A stretch of DNA of 33,682 nucleotides from Lachnospiraceae bacterium (GTDB lineage: Bacteria > Bacillota > Clostridia > Lachnospirales > Lachnospiraceae): positions 1-33,682 of the forward strand of contig JAFLSX010000024.1 of the NCBI GenBank assembly GCA_022510705.1, written 5' to 3'. The position numbers and the translations under genes are program-made. The notes beneath the pieces are model-generated. The model saw only the letters and a program-made list of their open reading frames with translations. It was not told the DNA's origin and did not search any database. Shown piece after piece: positions 7,710-16,111 of the stretch (the stretch's first letter is position 1; every line of letters begins with the position of its first letter).

Positions 7710-7880
7710 ATTTCTTCTTTCATCCAGACTGTACTGTTGGTACCGGATTCCACCGGTTCAGCCATACACAGCACCGGCGGTCTCTGTTACCGCTTTAGCT
7801 GCATACGGGTCGTAGACTTGTCGGAAACTTTTACTCCGCTTCACTACCAGTAGGGAATTTCACCCAACCCCGAAGAATTT
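7710..7880 (-). ncRNA. FMN riboswitch (RFN element)
   Basis: Read on the minus strand, the conserved RFN core is present: CTTCGGGG, then GGGTGAAATTCCC, CGACAAGTCTACGACCCG-like helices, ACCGGTGGAATCCGGT, and AGTCTGGATGAAAGAAG at the 3' end. The P1 arms are AAATTCTTC and GAAGAAAT. A terminator follows at 7605-7632, and ribU starts 155 bases after the aptamer. The known mechanism is that FMN binding prevents expression of riboflavin uptake or synthesis genes. Confidence 0.96.
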
Positions 7881-7950
7881 CTTTTATAGGAGATATCTTC
7901 TCCTATTATTTTATTAACGGAACCGTCAGGCTGGACGGCCCTCTTTTGCC

Positions 7951-7979
7951 AGCATACTGCTACTTATCGGTTTTGTCAA
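7951..7979 (-). promoter_or_regulatory. Sigma-A promoter for the FMN riboswitch-ribU transcript
   Basis: On the minus strand, a perfect TTGACA, a 17-base spacer and TATGCT are present. The -35 box begins 14 bases after the tex stop codon. The predicted start near 7944 leaves about 60 bases, including small hairpins, before the aptamer. Confidence 0.82.
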
Positions 7980-7992
7980 GAGCATTATACCT

Positions 7993-10440
7993 CTACTTCT
8001 TTCCTTCACCGTTTATCTTCATGGTAAGGCTGATACGCTTCTTACCCATGTCCACGGAGAGTACCTGTACTTCTACAATATCTCCCACACTGACAGCCTC
8101 TAAGGGATGCTTGATAAAACGGTCGGTAATCTGAGAAATATGCACGAGGCCGTCCTGATGCACACCGATGTCCACAAAAACGCCAAAGTCAATGACATTA
8201 CGGACCGTTCCCTTTAATATCATGCCCGGCTTTAAGTCCTTCATATCCAGTACATCACTGCGCAGAATAGGCGCAGGCATGTCATCTCTGGGATCCCTTG
8301 CGGGCTTTTCCAATTCCTTTAAAATATCGCTTAAAGTGATTTCTCCGATTCCCAGTTCCTCTGCCATTTTATGCTTATCCGCAACACGCTTCTCCAGACT
8401 GCCCATTGCTCCTCCGGCTGCCTGCTGCCCTTGCTTTGCCAAATCTCCGGCTGCAGAACCCTTTTGGGTCTGTTTGTCGGCAGAGGTATCCTCGACCAGG
8501 GTCATGCCGCCCATAGCTTGCGCAAGCGCCCTGCCCATAGCGGTGTTGGTATTGCGTACCTGAATCTGTTTGCCGGCATTTTTGCTGCGGTTTCCTCCAT
8601 TTCCAGCTTTCAGACTGCCACCTTTATCACCTCCGGCGCTTTCCTTCTTTCCGGCCTGTTTTTCTGCCGCCGCCTTTTTCTGTGCCGCTCTTACATCCTC
8701 CATGGTAAGCCCCAGCTTCTTTAACAGTTTCTCTGCCGCTTCGTAGGATTCGGGATGCACACTGGTAGCATCGAGGGGATTATCCCCGTCCTGAATCCGT
8801 AAAAAGCCTGCGCACTGTTCATATGCCTTGGGTCCCAATTTGGCAACCTTTAAGAGCTGCTTCCTATTGGTAAATCTGCCGTTGCTCTCCCTGTAGTCCA
8901 CAATATTTTTGGCAATGGTCTTATTGATGCCGGAAATATACTCTAAAAGGGATACGGAAGCGGTATTTAAATCCACGCCCACCTTGTTCACGCAGTCCTC
9001 AACCACGCCCTCTAAGGTTTCTCCCAGCTTCTTCTGGTTCATATCATGCTGATACTGACCCACACCGATGGATTTAGGATCAATCTTTACCAGTTCGGCC
9101 AATGGATCCTGCAGCCTTCTGGCAATAGAAGCTGCACTCCTCTGTCCAACGTCAAACTCCGGAAACTCTTCCGTAGCCAGCTTGCTGGCGGAATATACGG
9201 AGGCCCCGGCCTCATTTACGATCACATACTGAACCGGCGTATCCAGTTCTCCCAACATCTCTACAATGACCTGTTCCGATTCTCGCGAAGCGGTACCGTT
9301 ACCTACGGAAATCAAGGAAACACCGTATTTCTTAATCAGCTTCTTTACCTCTGCTTTTGCTTCCTCCACCTTGTTCTGCGGTGCGGTAGGATATACCACC
9401 TTGGTATCCAGTACTTTACCCGTGGCATCGACTACAGCCAGCTTGCATCCGGTACGAAAAGCCGGATCCCAGCCCAGTACCACTCGACCGGCAATGGGAG
9501 GCTGCATTAAAAGCTGCTCTAAATTCTTACCGAATACACCGATGGCTCCGTCCTCTGCCTTTTCCGTCAGTTCGTTACGCACTTCCCTTTCAATCGCCGG
9601 TGCGATCAGACGCTCATATGCATCCTGCACAACCTCCTGCAGAACGGGGGTAGTATGAGGATTCTCCGATGTAATGGTTTTCTTTTCCAGATAACGCAAG
9701 ATCCGTTCCACAGGGGCATTCACTTTTACAGTCAATACTTTTTCATTCTCCCCGCGATTTAGAGCCAGCACCCTGTGTCCAGCTACCTTTTTTACAGGCT
9801 CTTCAAAATTATAATACATTTCGTAAACGCTTTCTGCTTTCTCGTCTTTGGCAGAAGAAGTAATGATTCCTTCCTCCATAGTAGCGTTACGAATATACAG
9901 ACGATGTTCCGCTTCATCGGAAATGCTCTCTGCCAGAATATCCTTCGCGCCCTGCAGCGCTTCTTCTGCAGTCTTAACCTGCTTCTCCTCCGCCACGGTA
10001 TCATCCGTCACATATTTTGCGGCCTCTTCCAAAAGAGGGGTCTCCGCCTCCTGTTTCAGAATATACTCGGCTAACGGTCCTAAGCCCTTTTCTTTTGCCA
10101 CACTGGCACGGGTCTTTCTCTTAGGCCTGTAAGGACGGTATAAATCCTCTACCAAAACCATGGTTTCTGCCGCTAATATCTTATTTTTTAATTCCTCCGT
10201 CAGCTGTCCCTGCTCTTCAATACTGTGCAGGACCTGCTCTTTTTTATCTTCCAAGTTCCGCAGATAGGTCAGTCTCTCATGGAGATTCCTCAGCTGCTCG
10301 TCATTTAATGAACCGGTAGCTTCCTTCCTGTATCGGGAAATAAAAGGAATGGTATTTCCCTCATCAATCAGCATGACCGCAGCCTCAACCTGCCATTTCT
10401 GTACCTGCAGTTCTTCTGTAATCTTCTTTATAATATCCAT
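7993..10440 (-). CDS. tex: Tex/YhgF family RNA-binding transcription accessory protein
   Basis: Tex is a cytosolic nucleic-acid-binding protein of multi-domain architecture linked to transcription and RNA turnover. The 815-aa product has the Tex N-terminal domain (residues 1-200), a YqgF/RNase H-like domain beginning near VVLGWDPAFRTGCKLAVVD (about 320), helix-hairpin-helix motifs (VSLLEYISGINKTIAKNI, near 500), and a C-terminal S1 domain (about 735-810) with GTVRNVIDFGVFVDIGVHQD. About 100 extra residues rich in Ala, Gly, Lys and Gln lie between the HhH and S1 domains (roughly 583-688), making it longer than typical Tex (about 720-780). AGGAGG lies 13 bases upstream of the ATG, with a closer AAGG. 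Confidence 0.95.
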   Translation of the reverse strand: MDIIKKITEELQVQKWQVEAAVMLIDEGNTIPFISRYRKEATGSLNDEQLRNLHERLTYLRNLEDKKEQVLHSIEEQGQLTEELKNKILAAETMVLVEDLYRPYRPKRKTRASVAKEKGLGPLAEYILKQEAETPLLEEAAKYVTDDTVAEEKQVKTAEEALQGAKDILAESISDEAEHRLYIRNATMEEGIITSSAKDEKAESVYEMYYNFEEPVKKVAGHRVLALNRGENEKVLTVKVNAPVERILRYLEKKTITSENPHTTPVLQEVVQDAYERLIAPAIEREVRNELTEKAEDGAIGVFGKNLEQLLMQPPIAGRVVLGWDPAFRTGCKLAVVDATGKVLDTKVVYPTAPQNKVEEAKAEVKKLIKKYGVSLISVGNGTASRESEQVIVEMLGELDTPVQYVIVNEAGASVYSASKLATEEFPEFDVGQRSAASIARRLQDPLAELVKIDPKSIGVGQYQHDMNQKKLGETLEGVVEDCVNKVGVDLNTASVSLLEYISGINKTIAKNIVDYRESNGRFTNRKQLLKVAKLGPKAYEQCAGFLRIQDGDNPLDATSVHPESYEAAEKLLKKLGLTMEDVRAAQKKAAAEKQAGKKESAGGDKGGSLKAGNGGNRSKNAGKQIQVRNTNTAMGRALAQAMGGMTLVEDTSADKQTQKGSAAGDLAKQGQQAAGGAMGSLEKRVADKHKMAEELGIGEITLSDILKELEKPARDPRDDMPAPILRSDVLDMKDLKPGMILKGTVRNVIDFGVFVDIGVHQDGLVHISQITDRFIKHPLEAVSVGDIVEVQVLSVDMGKKRISLTMKINGEGKK

Positions 10441-10497
10441 ATGTACCTTGACTCCTCCTGCTTTAAATCAGCCTTCATGGACGCTCACATTATGGAT

Positions 10498-10526
10498 ATT
10501 ATACTGAAAAACAGGCGAATTTTCAA
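10498..10526 (-). promoter_or_regulatory. Sigma-A promoter for tex
   Basis: On the minus strand, TTGAAA, a 17-base spacer and a perfect TATAAT are present. The predicted start near 10491 gives a leader of about 50 bases to the tex ATG. It is back to back with the plus-strand promoter at 10542-10570; the two -35 boxes are 15 bases apart. Confidence 0.8.
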
Positions 10527-10541
10527 TTATAAAAGTTATAT

Positions 10542-10570
10542 TTGTAAAAAGTAGGAAAAAGTGCTACACT
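10542..10570 (+). promoter_or_regulatory. Sigma-A promoter for the DUF4190-like gene set
   Basis: TTGTAA, a 17-base spacer and TACACT are present. The predicted start is near 10577 and the ATG is at 10601, with AAGGAG at 10586-10591. It probably drives the three plus-strand genes to 12187. Confidence 0.72.
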
Positions 10571-10600
10571 AATATCATAAAGTATAAGGAGCCGGTTTCT

Positions 10601-11002
10601 ATGGACTATAGAAATAATCGCAGCGGGAACGGTTTTGCGATTGCAGCCATGATATTAGGCATTTGTTCCCTTTTATTTTGCTGCACCATATATCTGCCGC
10701 TTCCGTTAGGTGCATTAGGCTGTGTATTTGTTATTCTCTCCAAACGTCGGGGAAAGACCTTGTCGGGAGCTGCCATTGCGGGACTGGTTACCTCCATCCT
10801 TAGTATGCTGTGTGCATTGTGTATTATAATTGCTTCCGTATTTACTGCTTTTACCCTATTCCAACCGGAAAATCGGGAAAGACTGGATTCCTTATTTGAG
10901 CAGACCTACGGAATGGATTTTGAAGAATACATGCAGTATTTTTACGGTGAGGATTTTGATTTAGACAGTTATATAGAACAATTTCAGAAATTGAATCGAT
11001 GA
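10601..11002 (+). CDS. DUF4190-like small membrane protein
   Basis: The 133-aa product begins MDYRNNRSGNGFAIAAMILG. It has two to three hydrophobic segments (about 12-32, 33-48 and 59-87) separated by the basic SKRRGKTLSG turn, then an acidic aromatic C-terminal tail (MDFEEYMQYFYGEDFDLDSYIEQF). The GxAIAAMILGICSLL and SGAAIAGLVTSILSM pattern is typical of DUF4190, a family of unknown function in Gram-positive bacteria. AAGGAG lies 9 bases before the ATG. It is 15 bases upstream of the HExxH gene and likely shares its transcript. Confidence 0.82.
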   Translation: MDYRNNRSGNGFAIAAMILGICSLLFCCTIYLPLPLGALGCVFVILSKRRGKTLSGAAIAGLVTSILSMLCALCIIIASVFTAFTLFQPENRERLDSLFEQTYGMDFEEYMQYFYGEDFDLDSYIEQFQKLNR

Positions 11003-11017
11003 AATGAGGTGTGCATT

Positions 11018-11461
11018 ATGGATTTAAGTATTAACGGTATAAGCCCCCTTTCCTATTCCGAAAGGGAACTGCCGGGCATTACAAAGGAACAAAAGGCTAA
11101 CGGTACGGAGGAATGCCAAACCTGTAAGAACCGCAAATATAAGGACGGTTCCGATGAAATGGTATCCTTTAAGTCCGCTGCCCATATTAGTCCTGCTGCC
11201 TCTGCTGCTGTGGTAAGATCCCATGAGCAGGAACATGTTTCCAACGCCTATGCCAAAGCGGCTACCGGAAACGGTAAAGTAATCCGTGCTTCCGTGACCC
11301 TGCAGACCGCTATCTGTCCCGAATGCGGACGCTCCTATATTGCGGGAGGCACCACCGATACTCAGATAAAATATTATAATGAAGATAATCCTTATCAACA
11401 GGAGTTAAAATCGGCTGACCAAACTAAATACAGCGGCATGAATATTGACTATGCGGTTTAG
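11018..11461 (+). CDS. Small HExxH protein resembling SprA-related putative metallopeptidases
   Basis: The 147-aa product starts at the ATG at 11018, with GAGGTG 7 bases before it; the upstream GTG at 11009 overlaps this ribosome binding site. It carries HEQEH at residues 69-73 (HExxH), preceded by VVRS and followed by VSNAYAKAATGNGKVIRAS, which recalls the SprA-related family pattern of VRxHExxH followed by a glycine-rich segment. Two CxxC pairs (Cys33/36 and Cys100/103) could bind zinc. SprA-like proteins are annotated as putative metalloproteases, but no substrate is known to me. It has no signal peptide or membrane helix, so it should be cytosolic. It lies between two membrane protein genes. 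Confidence 0.78.
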   Translation: MDLSINGISPLSYSERELPGITKEQKANGTEECQTCKNRKYKDGSDEMVSFKSAAHISPAASAAVVRSHEQEHVSNAYAKAATGNGKVIRASVTLQTAICPECGRSYIAGGTTDTQIKYYNEDNPYQQELKSADQTKYSGMNIDYAV

Positions 11462-11470
11462 GAGACGCTC

Positions 11471-12187
11471 ATGAACACTTTTTTATCCAGCGCACAATTA
11501 AAGGACGGGGCAAAGGATTGCCTAAGCGGGCACTATGGTTTCCTGATCGGCATCAGCTTTGTGGTAGGCCTGATCACCTACGCCCTTTCCTCTTTACTGA
11601 CTCTCTTTATCGCCGCAAATTCCCTGTGGGGATTTCTGATCGGACAGGGTATCAGTTTTTGTGCGTCTGTCATTACCGGTGTGTTCCATGTGGGACTTGC
11701 TCTCATCTATTTAAAATTTGCCTGTGGCGCCCGCCCAACCTTTTCGGATATTTTTTATGGATTTTCCGGGCACTTAGAAACCTCTTTAACGCTTTCCCTG
11801 ATTTATAATGCCCTTTCCCTGCTTCCGTCTTCAGCCTATATTCTGGCATATGTAGGCCTGTATACCGGCAGAACGGTCTTGATCTTTCTCTCCCTGCCTC
11901 TGTTGGTTCTGATGCTGTGTATCTACGTGCCACTGTGGCTTTGTCTGTCACAATGCTTTTACTTAATGCTTGATTTTCCCGACAAATCTGTAGGTGAACT
12001 TATCTCCCTGAGCTTCCGTGTCATGCGCGGACAAAAAGGAAGGCTGTTCTATATTCGATTGAGTTTCATACCGCTGATACTCTTAGGGATGCTTTCCATC
12101 ATCGGAATGCTGTGGATTTCCCCCTATATTCAGATGACCATGGCTATATTCTATCTTGATATAATGAAACCGGCGCAGAAGAATTAA
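11471..12187 (+). CDS. DUF975-like integral membrane protein
   Basis: The 238-aa polytopic membrane protein has about five to six hydrophobic segments. The N-terminal LKDGAKDCLSGHYGFLIGISFVV, a mid-protein SLTLSLIYNALSLLP segment and the late LISLSFRVMRGQKGRLFYIRLSFI segment are the usual DUF975 pattern. The function is unknown. It starts 9 bases after the HExxH gene with a GGAG-type site, so the two are likely co-transcribed. Its stop codon overlaps the prfB stop codon on the opposite strand by 3 bases. Confidence 0.82.
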   Translation: MNTFLSSAQLKDGAKDCLSGHYGFLIGISFVVGLITYALSSLLTLFIAANSLWGFLIGQGISFCASVITGVFHVGLALIYLKFACGARPTFSDIFYGFSGHLETSLTLSLIYNALSLLPSSAYILAYVGLYTGRTVLIFLSLPLLVLMLCIYVPLWLCLSQCFYLMLDFPDKSVGELISLSFRVMRGQKGRLFYIRLSFIPLILLGMLSIIGMLWISPYIQMTMAIFYLDIMKPAQKN

Positions 12188-13318
12188 TCTTCCGCACCGG
12201 CTACAGGCTTAGCTCCCGTGCTGAGCCATTTTAAATATCCGTTAATAAAGGGATCCAGACCTCCGTCCAGTACGGCATCCGCGTTTCCGCTCTCCACCCC
12301 CGTCCGGTGATCTTTCACCATGGTGTAGGGCTGCAGTACATAGGAACGTATCTGGTTGCCCCATCCGATTTCTTTCACTTCCCCACGAATATCCGAGAGT
12401 TTTTCCGCATTGGCTTCCTGCTTTAACAAAAACAGCTTAGCCTTTAACATCTGCATGGCCTTGTCCTTGTTCTGGAACTGACTTCGCTCATTCTGACACT
12501 GTACTACTGTTCCCGTAGGAATGTGCGTAATACGGATAGCGGAAGAGGTCTTGTTGATATGCTGGCCGCCGGCACCGCTGCTTCGGTAAGTGTCGATACG
12601 CAAATCCTCTTCGTTGATCTCCACGTCCAAATCTTCTTCGATATCCGGCATGACATCCAAGGACACAAAGGAAGTCTGACGCTTGCCCTGCGCATTAAAA
12701 GGTGAAATCCGCACCAGCCGGTGCACGCCTTTTTCAGATTTTAAATAGCCGTAGGCATTTTCTCCGTTTACCTGAAAAGTGATGGATTTGATACCGGCTT
12801 CATCCCCGTCCAGAAAATCCAGTACTTCAATGGCAAAACCCTTTCGTTCTGCCCATCTGGTATACATACGGTAGAGCATGCCGCACCAATCACAGCTTTC
12901 GGTTCCGCCCGCGCCTGCGTTGAGCTTTAGAATGGCGTTGTTCTTATCGTATTCGCCGGTAAGCTGTGTCTTGATACGCATTTCCTCAAAGGTTGTCACA
13001 AAGTTCTCAAACTCTTCCTGAATCTCCGGCACAAGGGAAGTATCATTCTCCTCCTCCGCCATTTCGATCAAGGTCAGAATATCGTCGTACTTTGTATGCA
13101 TATCCCAATAGCTCTGGCTGGCATCCTTCAGATTCTTAAGTTCTTTCATCTGCCGGTTGGAACTCTCCGGATTGTCCCAGAAGCCCGGCTCCTCCATTTC
13201 TCTTGTGAGTTCCTCAATCCGCTTCAACTTAGAAGCTAAGTCAAAGTGAATCCCTCACTTCCGCCAATGGATTTTCATAAGTCACAAGTTTTAACTTGAT
13301 CTGGTCTAATTCTACCAT
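12184..13318 (-). CDS. prfB: Peptide chain release factor 2, programmed +1 frameshift
   Basis: RF2 reads UGA and UAA stops and releases the nascent chain. Translation starts at the ATG at 13318 (GAGGGTG site 7 bases before) and runs 25 codons to CTT TGA (TGA at 13241-13243). A +1 shift at CTT-T-GAC then continues for 352 codons, giving about 377 aa. The zero frame reads MVELDQIKLK to VRDSL; the shifted frame starts DLASKLKRIEEL. GAGGGA upstream of the slip site can act as the stimulatory Shine-Dalgarno. The SPF tripeptide (ISPFNAQ) and GGQ (GAGGQHINK, near residue 249) are both present. Low RF2 favours the frameshift, an autoregulation known for this gene. secA lies 72 bases upstream. Confidence 0.96.
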
Positions 13319-13389
13319 TTTGCGTCACCCTCTTTCTCGTTGATCTTATTATTCTCCCGCGGATGCTTTCACGGTATCCGCTTACTCTC

Positions 13390-15957
13390 CTATGCCTTAC
13401 GTCCGCAGCACTGCTTGTATTTCTTGCCGCTGCCACAGGGGCAGGGATCATTGGGATACACTTTAGAGCTTTCCCGTTTTGTAGGAGTCTTTGGACCGCT
13501 GTCATCCTTATTGGTTCCCGTCACTTTAGCTACCTGCTCTCTCTCTACCTTCTGCTCTAACTTGACGCGCAGCAGCAGGCGGACGGTGTCTTCCTTGATA
13601 TTCTCCGTCATCTCATCAAACATTTCATAGCCGCTCAATTTATATTCTACTAACGGATCTCTTTGGCCATATGCCTGCAGACCGATACCCTGACGTAACT
13701 GCTCCATATCGTCAATATGGGCCATCCATTTTCTGTCGATGACTTTCAAGAGGATTACACGTTCCACCTCACGCATCATTTCCGCTTCGGGGAATTCTGT
13801 TTCCTTGGCTTCATAAAGCTTGACCGCTTCTTCCTTTAACTGCTGCTTTAAACCGTTTTTCTTTCCGGCACTGATACGCTCCCTGGTAATAGGCTCTAAA
13901 GGAATAATAGGCAGCAGCAGCGTATTAAGTTCATTCAGGTCCCACTCTTCCGGTTCCGTATCCTCTCCGATAGCCATGTCCACACAGCGCTCGGTATTAT
14001 CGGTAATCATTTTGTAAATGACATCCCGCATACTTTCGCCGTCCAATACCCTGCGCCGCTCACCGTAAATAATTTCTCTCTGCTCGCTCATGACACGGTC
14101 ATACTCCAGCAGATTCTTACGAATACCGTAGTTGTTATTCTCTATCTTCTTCTGGGCGGACTCAATGGCATTGCTCAACATCTTATGCTCGATTTCCTGT
14201 CCTTCCGGAATACCCAGAGCCGTAAACATACTGATCAGTCTTTCGGAACCGAACAGACGCATCAGATCGTCTTCCAGAGATATATAGAATTTGGACTCAC
14301 CCGGGTCACCCTGACGTCCTGCACGTCCGCGCAGCTGATTATCAATACGTCTGGACTCATGGCGTTCCGTACCGATAATCTTTAAACCGCCGGCCTCTCT
14401 GGCCGCATCATCCAACTTAATATCCGTACCACGTCCGGCCATGTTGGTCGCAATGGTAACGGCCCCATGGATACCGGCATCCGCTACAATTTCCGCCTCC
14501 AGTTCATGGAATTTGGCATTCAATACCTTGTGCTCAATACCGCGCCGCCTTAACATGGCACTCAATTCCTCGGAAGCTTCAATGGTAATGGTACCCACCA
14601 GTACAGGCTGCCCCTTGGCATGGGACTCCTCTACCGCTTCCACAATGGCATGCAGCTTCTCTTTTCTGGTTTTGTAAACCGCATCCTGATGATCCACCCT
14701 AGCTACCGGCTTATTGGTAGGGATTTCGATAACATCCATGCCGTAAATATCGCGGAATTCCCTTTCCTCCGTCAGAGCCGTACCGGTCATACCGGCCTTT
14801 TTCTCAAAGAGATTGAAGAAATTCTGGAAGGTAATGCTTGCTAATGTTTTGCTCTCACGTTTTACCTTTACATGTTCCTTTGCCTCTATTGCCTGATGCA
14901 GACCGTCGGAATAACGTCTGCCGGGCATGATACGTCCGGTAAATTCATCTACAATGAGTACCTGGTCATCCTTTACCACATAGTCCTTGTCCCTGGCCAT
15001 GAGATTATGTGCCCGCAATGCCAGAATGATATTGTGCTGAATCTCCAGATTCTCGGGATCCGCATAGTTTTCAATTTGGAAAAAGCGCTCTACTTTTTCC
15101 ATGCCGGCGGCAGTCAGATTGACGATCTTATCCTTTTCATTGACAATAAAATCCCCTGTTTCCTCCTGGGTCACACCCATCAGGGCATCCATCTTGGAGA
15201 GCTCTTCCATGTCCTCACCGCGCTTTAACTGGCGGGCCAGAATATCGCACATTTCATAGAGCTTCGTGGATTTGCCGCTCTGACCGGAAATGATCAACGG
15301 GGTTCTTGCTTCGTCAATCAGAATGGAGTCCACTTCGTCGATGATCGCATAGTGCAGTCCCCGCAGCACCAGCTGCTTCTTATAGACCACCATATTATCC
15401 CGTAAATAGTCAAAGCCAAGCTCATTGTTGGTCACATAGGTAATATCGCAGTTGTAGGCCTCTCGCCTCTCGTCCGGCGTCATGCTGTTTAACACCACGC
15501 CCACCGTCAAGCCTAAAAACACATGTACCTGTCCCATCCATTCCGCATCACGGTGAGCCAGATAGTCGTTCACCGTCACCACATGGACTCCCTTGCCCTC
15601 CAAAGCATTCAGATAAGAGGGCAAAACCGCGACTAACGTCTTTCCTTCACCGGTACGCATTTCGGCAATGCGGCCCTGATGCATGATGATACCGCCGATC
15701 AGCTGTACGCGATAGGGTTCCATTTGCAGCACACGCCTTGCGGCCTCCCTTACCACCGCATAAGCTTCAGGAAGCAAATCATCTAGAGTCTCCCCATCCT
15801 GCAGTCGCTTCTTAAACTCCTCTGTCCGTTCCCGCAATTCCTCATCACTTGCCTCTAACATGGAAGGCCGGAGTGCTTCTATTTTATTTACCAAAGGCTC
15901 GATCCTTTTTAATTCCCTTTCACTATGTGTTCCGAAGATTTTAGTCACCAAACTCAT
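13390..15957 (-). CDS. secA: Preprotein translocase ATPase SecA
   Basis: SecA is the peripheral motor that pushes unfolded preproteins through SecYEG using ATP. The 855-aa product has all its parts: MRTGEGKT (Walker A, residues 101-107), [21 protein letters not shown] split across the DEAD and arm region, the preprotein cross-linking domain, motif [12 protein letters not shown], the helical wing/scaffold, and a C-terminal zinc tail [18 protein letters not shown] with CxCx8CC. The linker before the tail is Lys/Ser/Thr-rich. A sigma-A promoter lies at 16029-16057. prfB follows after 72 bases and is probably in the same operon, as in many Firmicutes. Confidence 0.97.
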   Translation of the reverse strand: MSLVTKIFGTHSERELKRIEPLVNKIEALRPSMLEASDEELRERTEEFKKRLQDGETLDDLLPEAYAVVREAARRVLQMEPYRVQLIGGIIMHQGRIAEMRTGEGKTLVAVLPSYLNALEGKGVHVVTVNDYLAHRDAEWMGQVHVFLGLTVGVVLNSMTPDERREAYNCDITYVTNNELGFDYLRDNMVVYKKQLVLRGLHYAIIDEVDSILIDEARTPLIISGQSGKSTKLYEMCDILARQLKRGEDMEELSKMDALMGVTQEETGDFIVNEKDKIVNLTAAGMEKVERFFQIENYADPENLEIQHNIILALRAHNLMARDKDYVVKDDQVLIVDEFTGRIMPGRRYSDGLHQAIEAKEHVKVKRESKTLASITFQNFFNLFEKKAGMTGTALTEEREFRDIYGMDVIEIPTNKPVARVDHQDAVYKTRKEKLHAIVEAVEESHAKGQPVLVGTITIEASEELSAMLRRRGIEHKVLNAKFHELEAEIVADAGIHGAVTIATNMAGRGTDIKLDDAAREAGGLKIIGTERHESRRIDNQLRGRAGRQGDPGESKFYISLEDDLMRLFGSERLISMFTALGIPEGQEIEHKMLSNAIESAQKKIENNNYGIRKNLLEYDRVMSEQREIIYGERRRVLDGESMRDVIYKMITDNTERCVDMAIGEDTEPEEWDLNELNTLLLPIIPLEPITRERISAGKKNGLKQQLKEEAVKLYEAKETEFPEAEMMREVERVILLKVIDRKWMAHIDDMEQLRQGIGLQAYGQRDPLVEYKLSGYEMFDEMTENIKEDTVRLLLRVKLEQKVEREQVAKVTGTNKDDSGPKTPTKRESSKVYPNDPCPCGSGKKYKQCCGRKA

Positions 15958-16028
15958 ACTGTCCTATACTCCCATCCGCGTGCACACACGCACACAAAAT
16001 AATCCGATACCTCGGATATACAGAAATT

Positions 16029-16057
16029 ATTTTAACAGATTTACATGCCGGATTCAA
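16029..16057 (-). promoter_or_regulatory. Sigma-A promoter for secA-prfB
   Basis: On the minus strand, TTGAAT, a 17-base spacer and TAAAAT are present. The predicted start near 16022 gives a leader of about 65 bases. This leader contains a small hairpin (arms ATCCGA/TCGGAT, 16002-16017) and a 20-base alternating purine-pyrimidine tract (15977-15996). Confidence 0.75.
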
Positions 16058-16111
16058 CCTAAAGCAACTTGAAACCATGAAAGTTTTGTGAACAAACTGT
16101 TAAATATAAAT

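Noticed and set aside
13227-13227. TTG start for prfB without frameshift
   Set aside because: The upstream ATG with a good ribosome binding site and the classic CTT-TGA-C slip site explain the full-length protein better.
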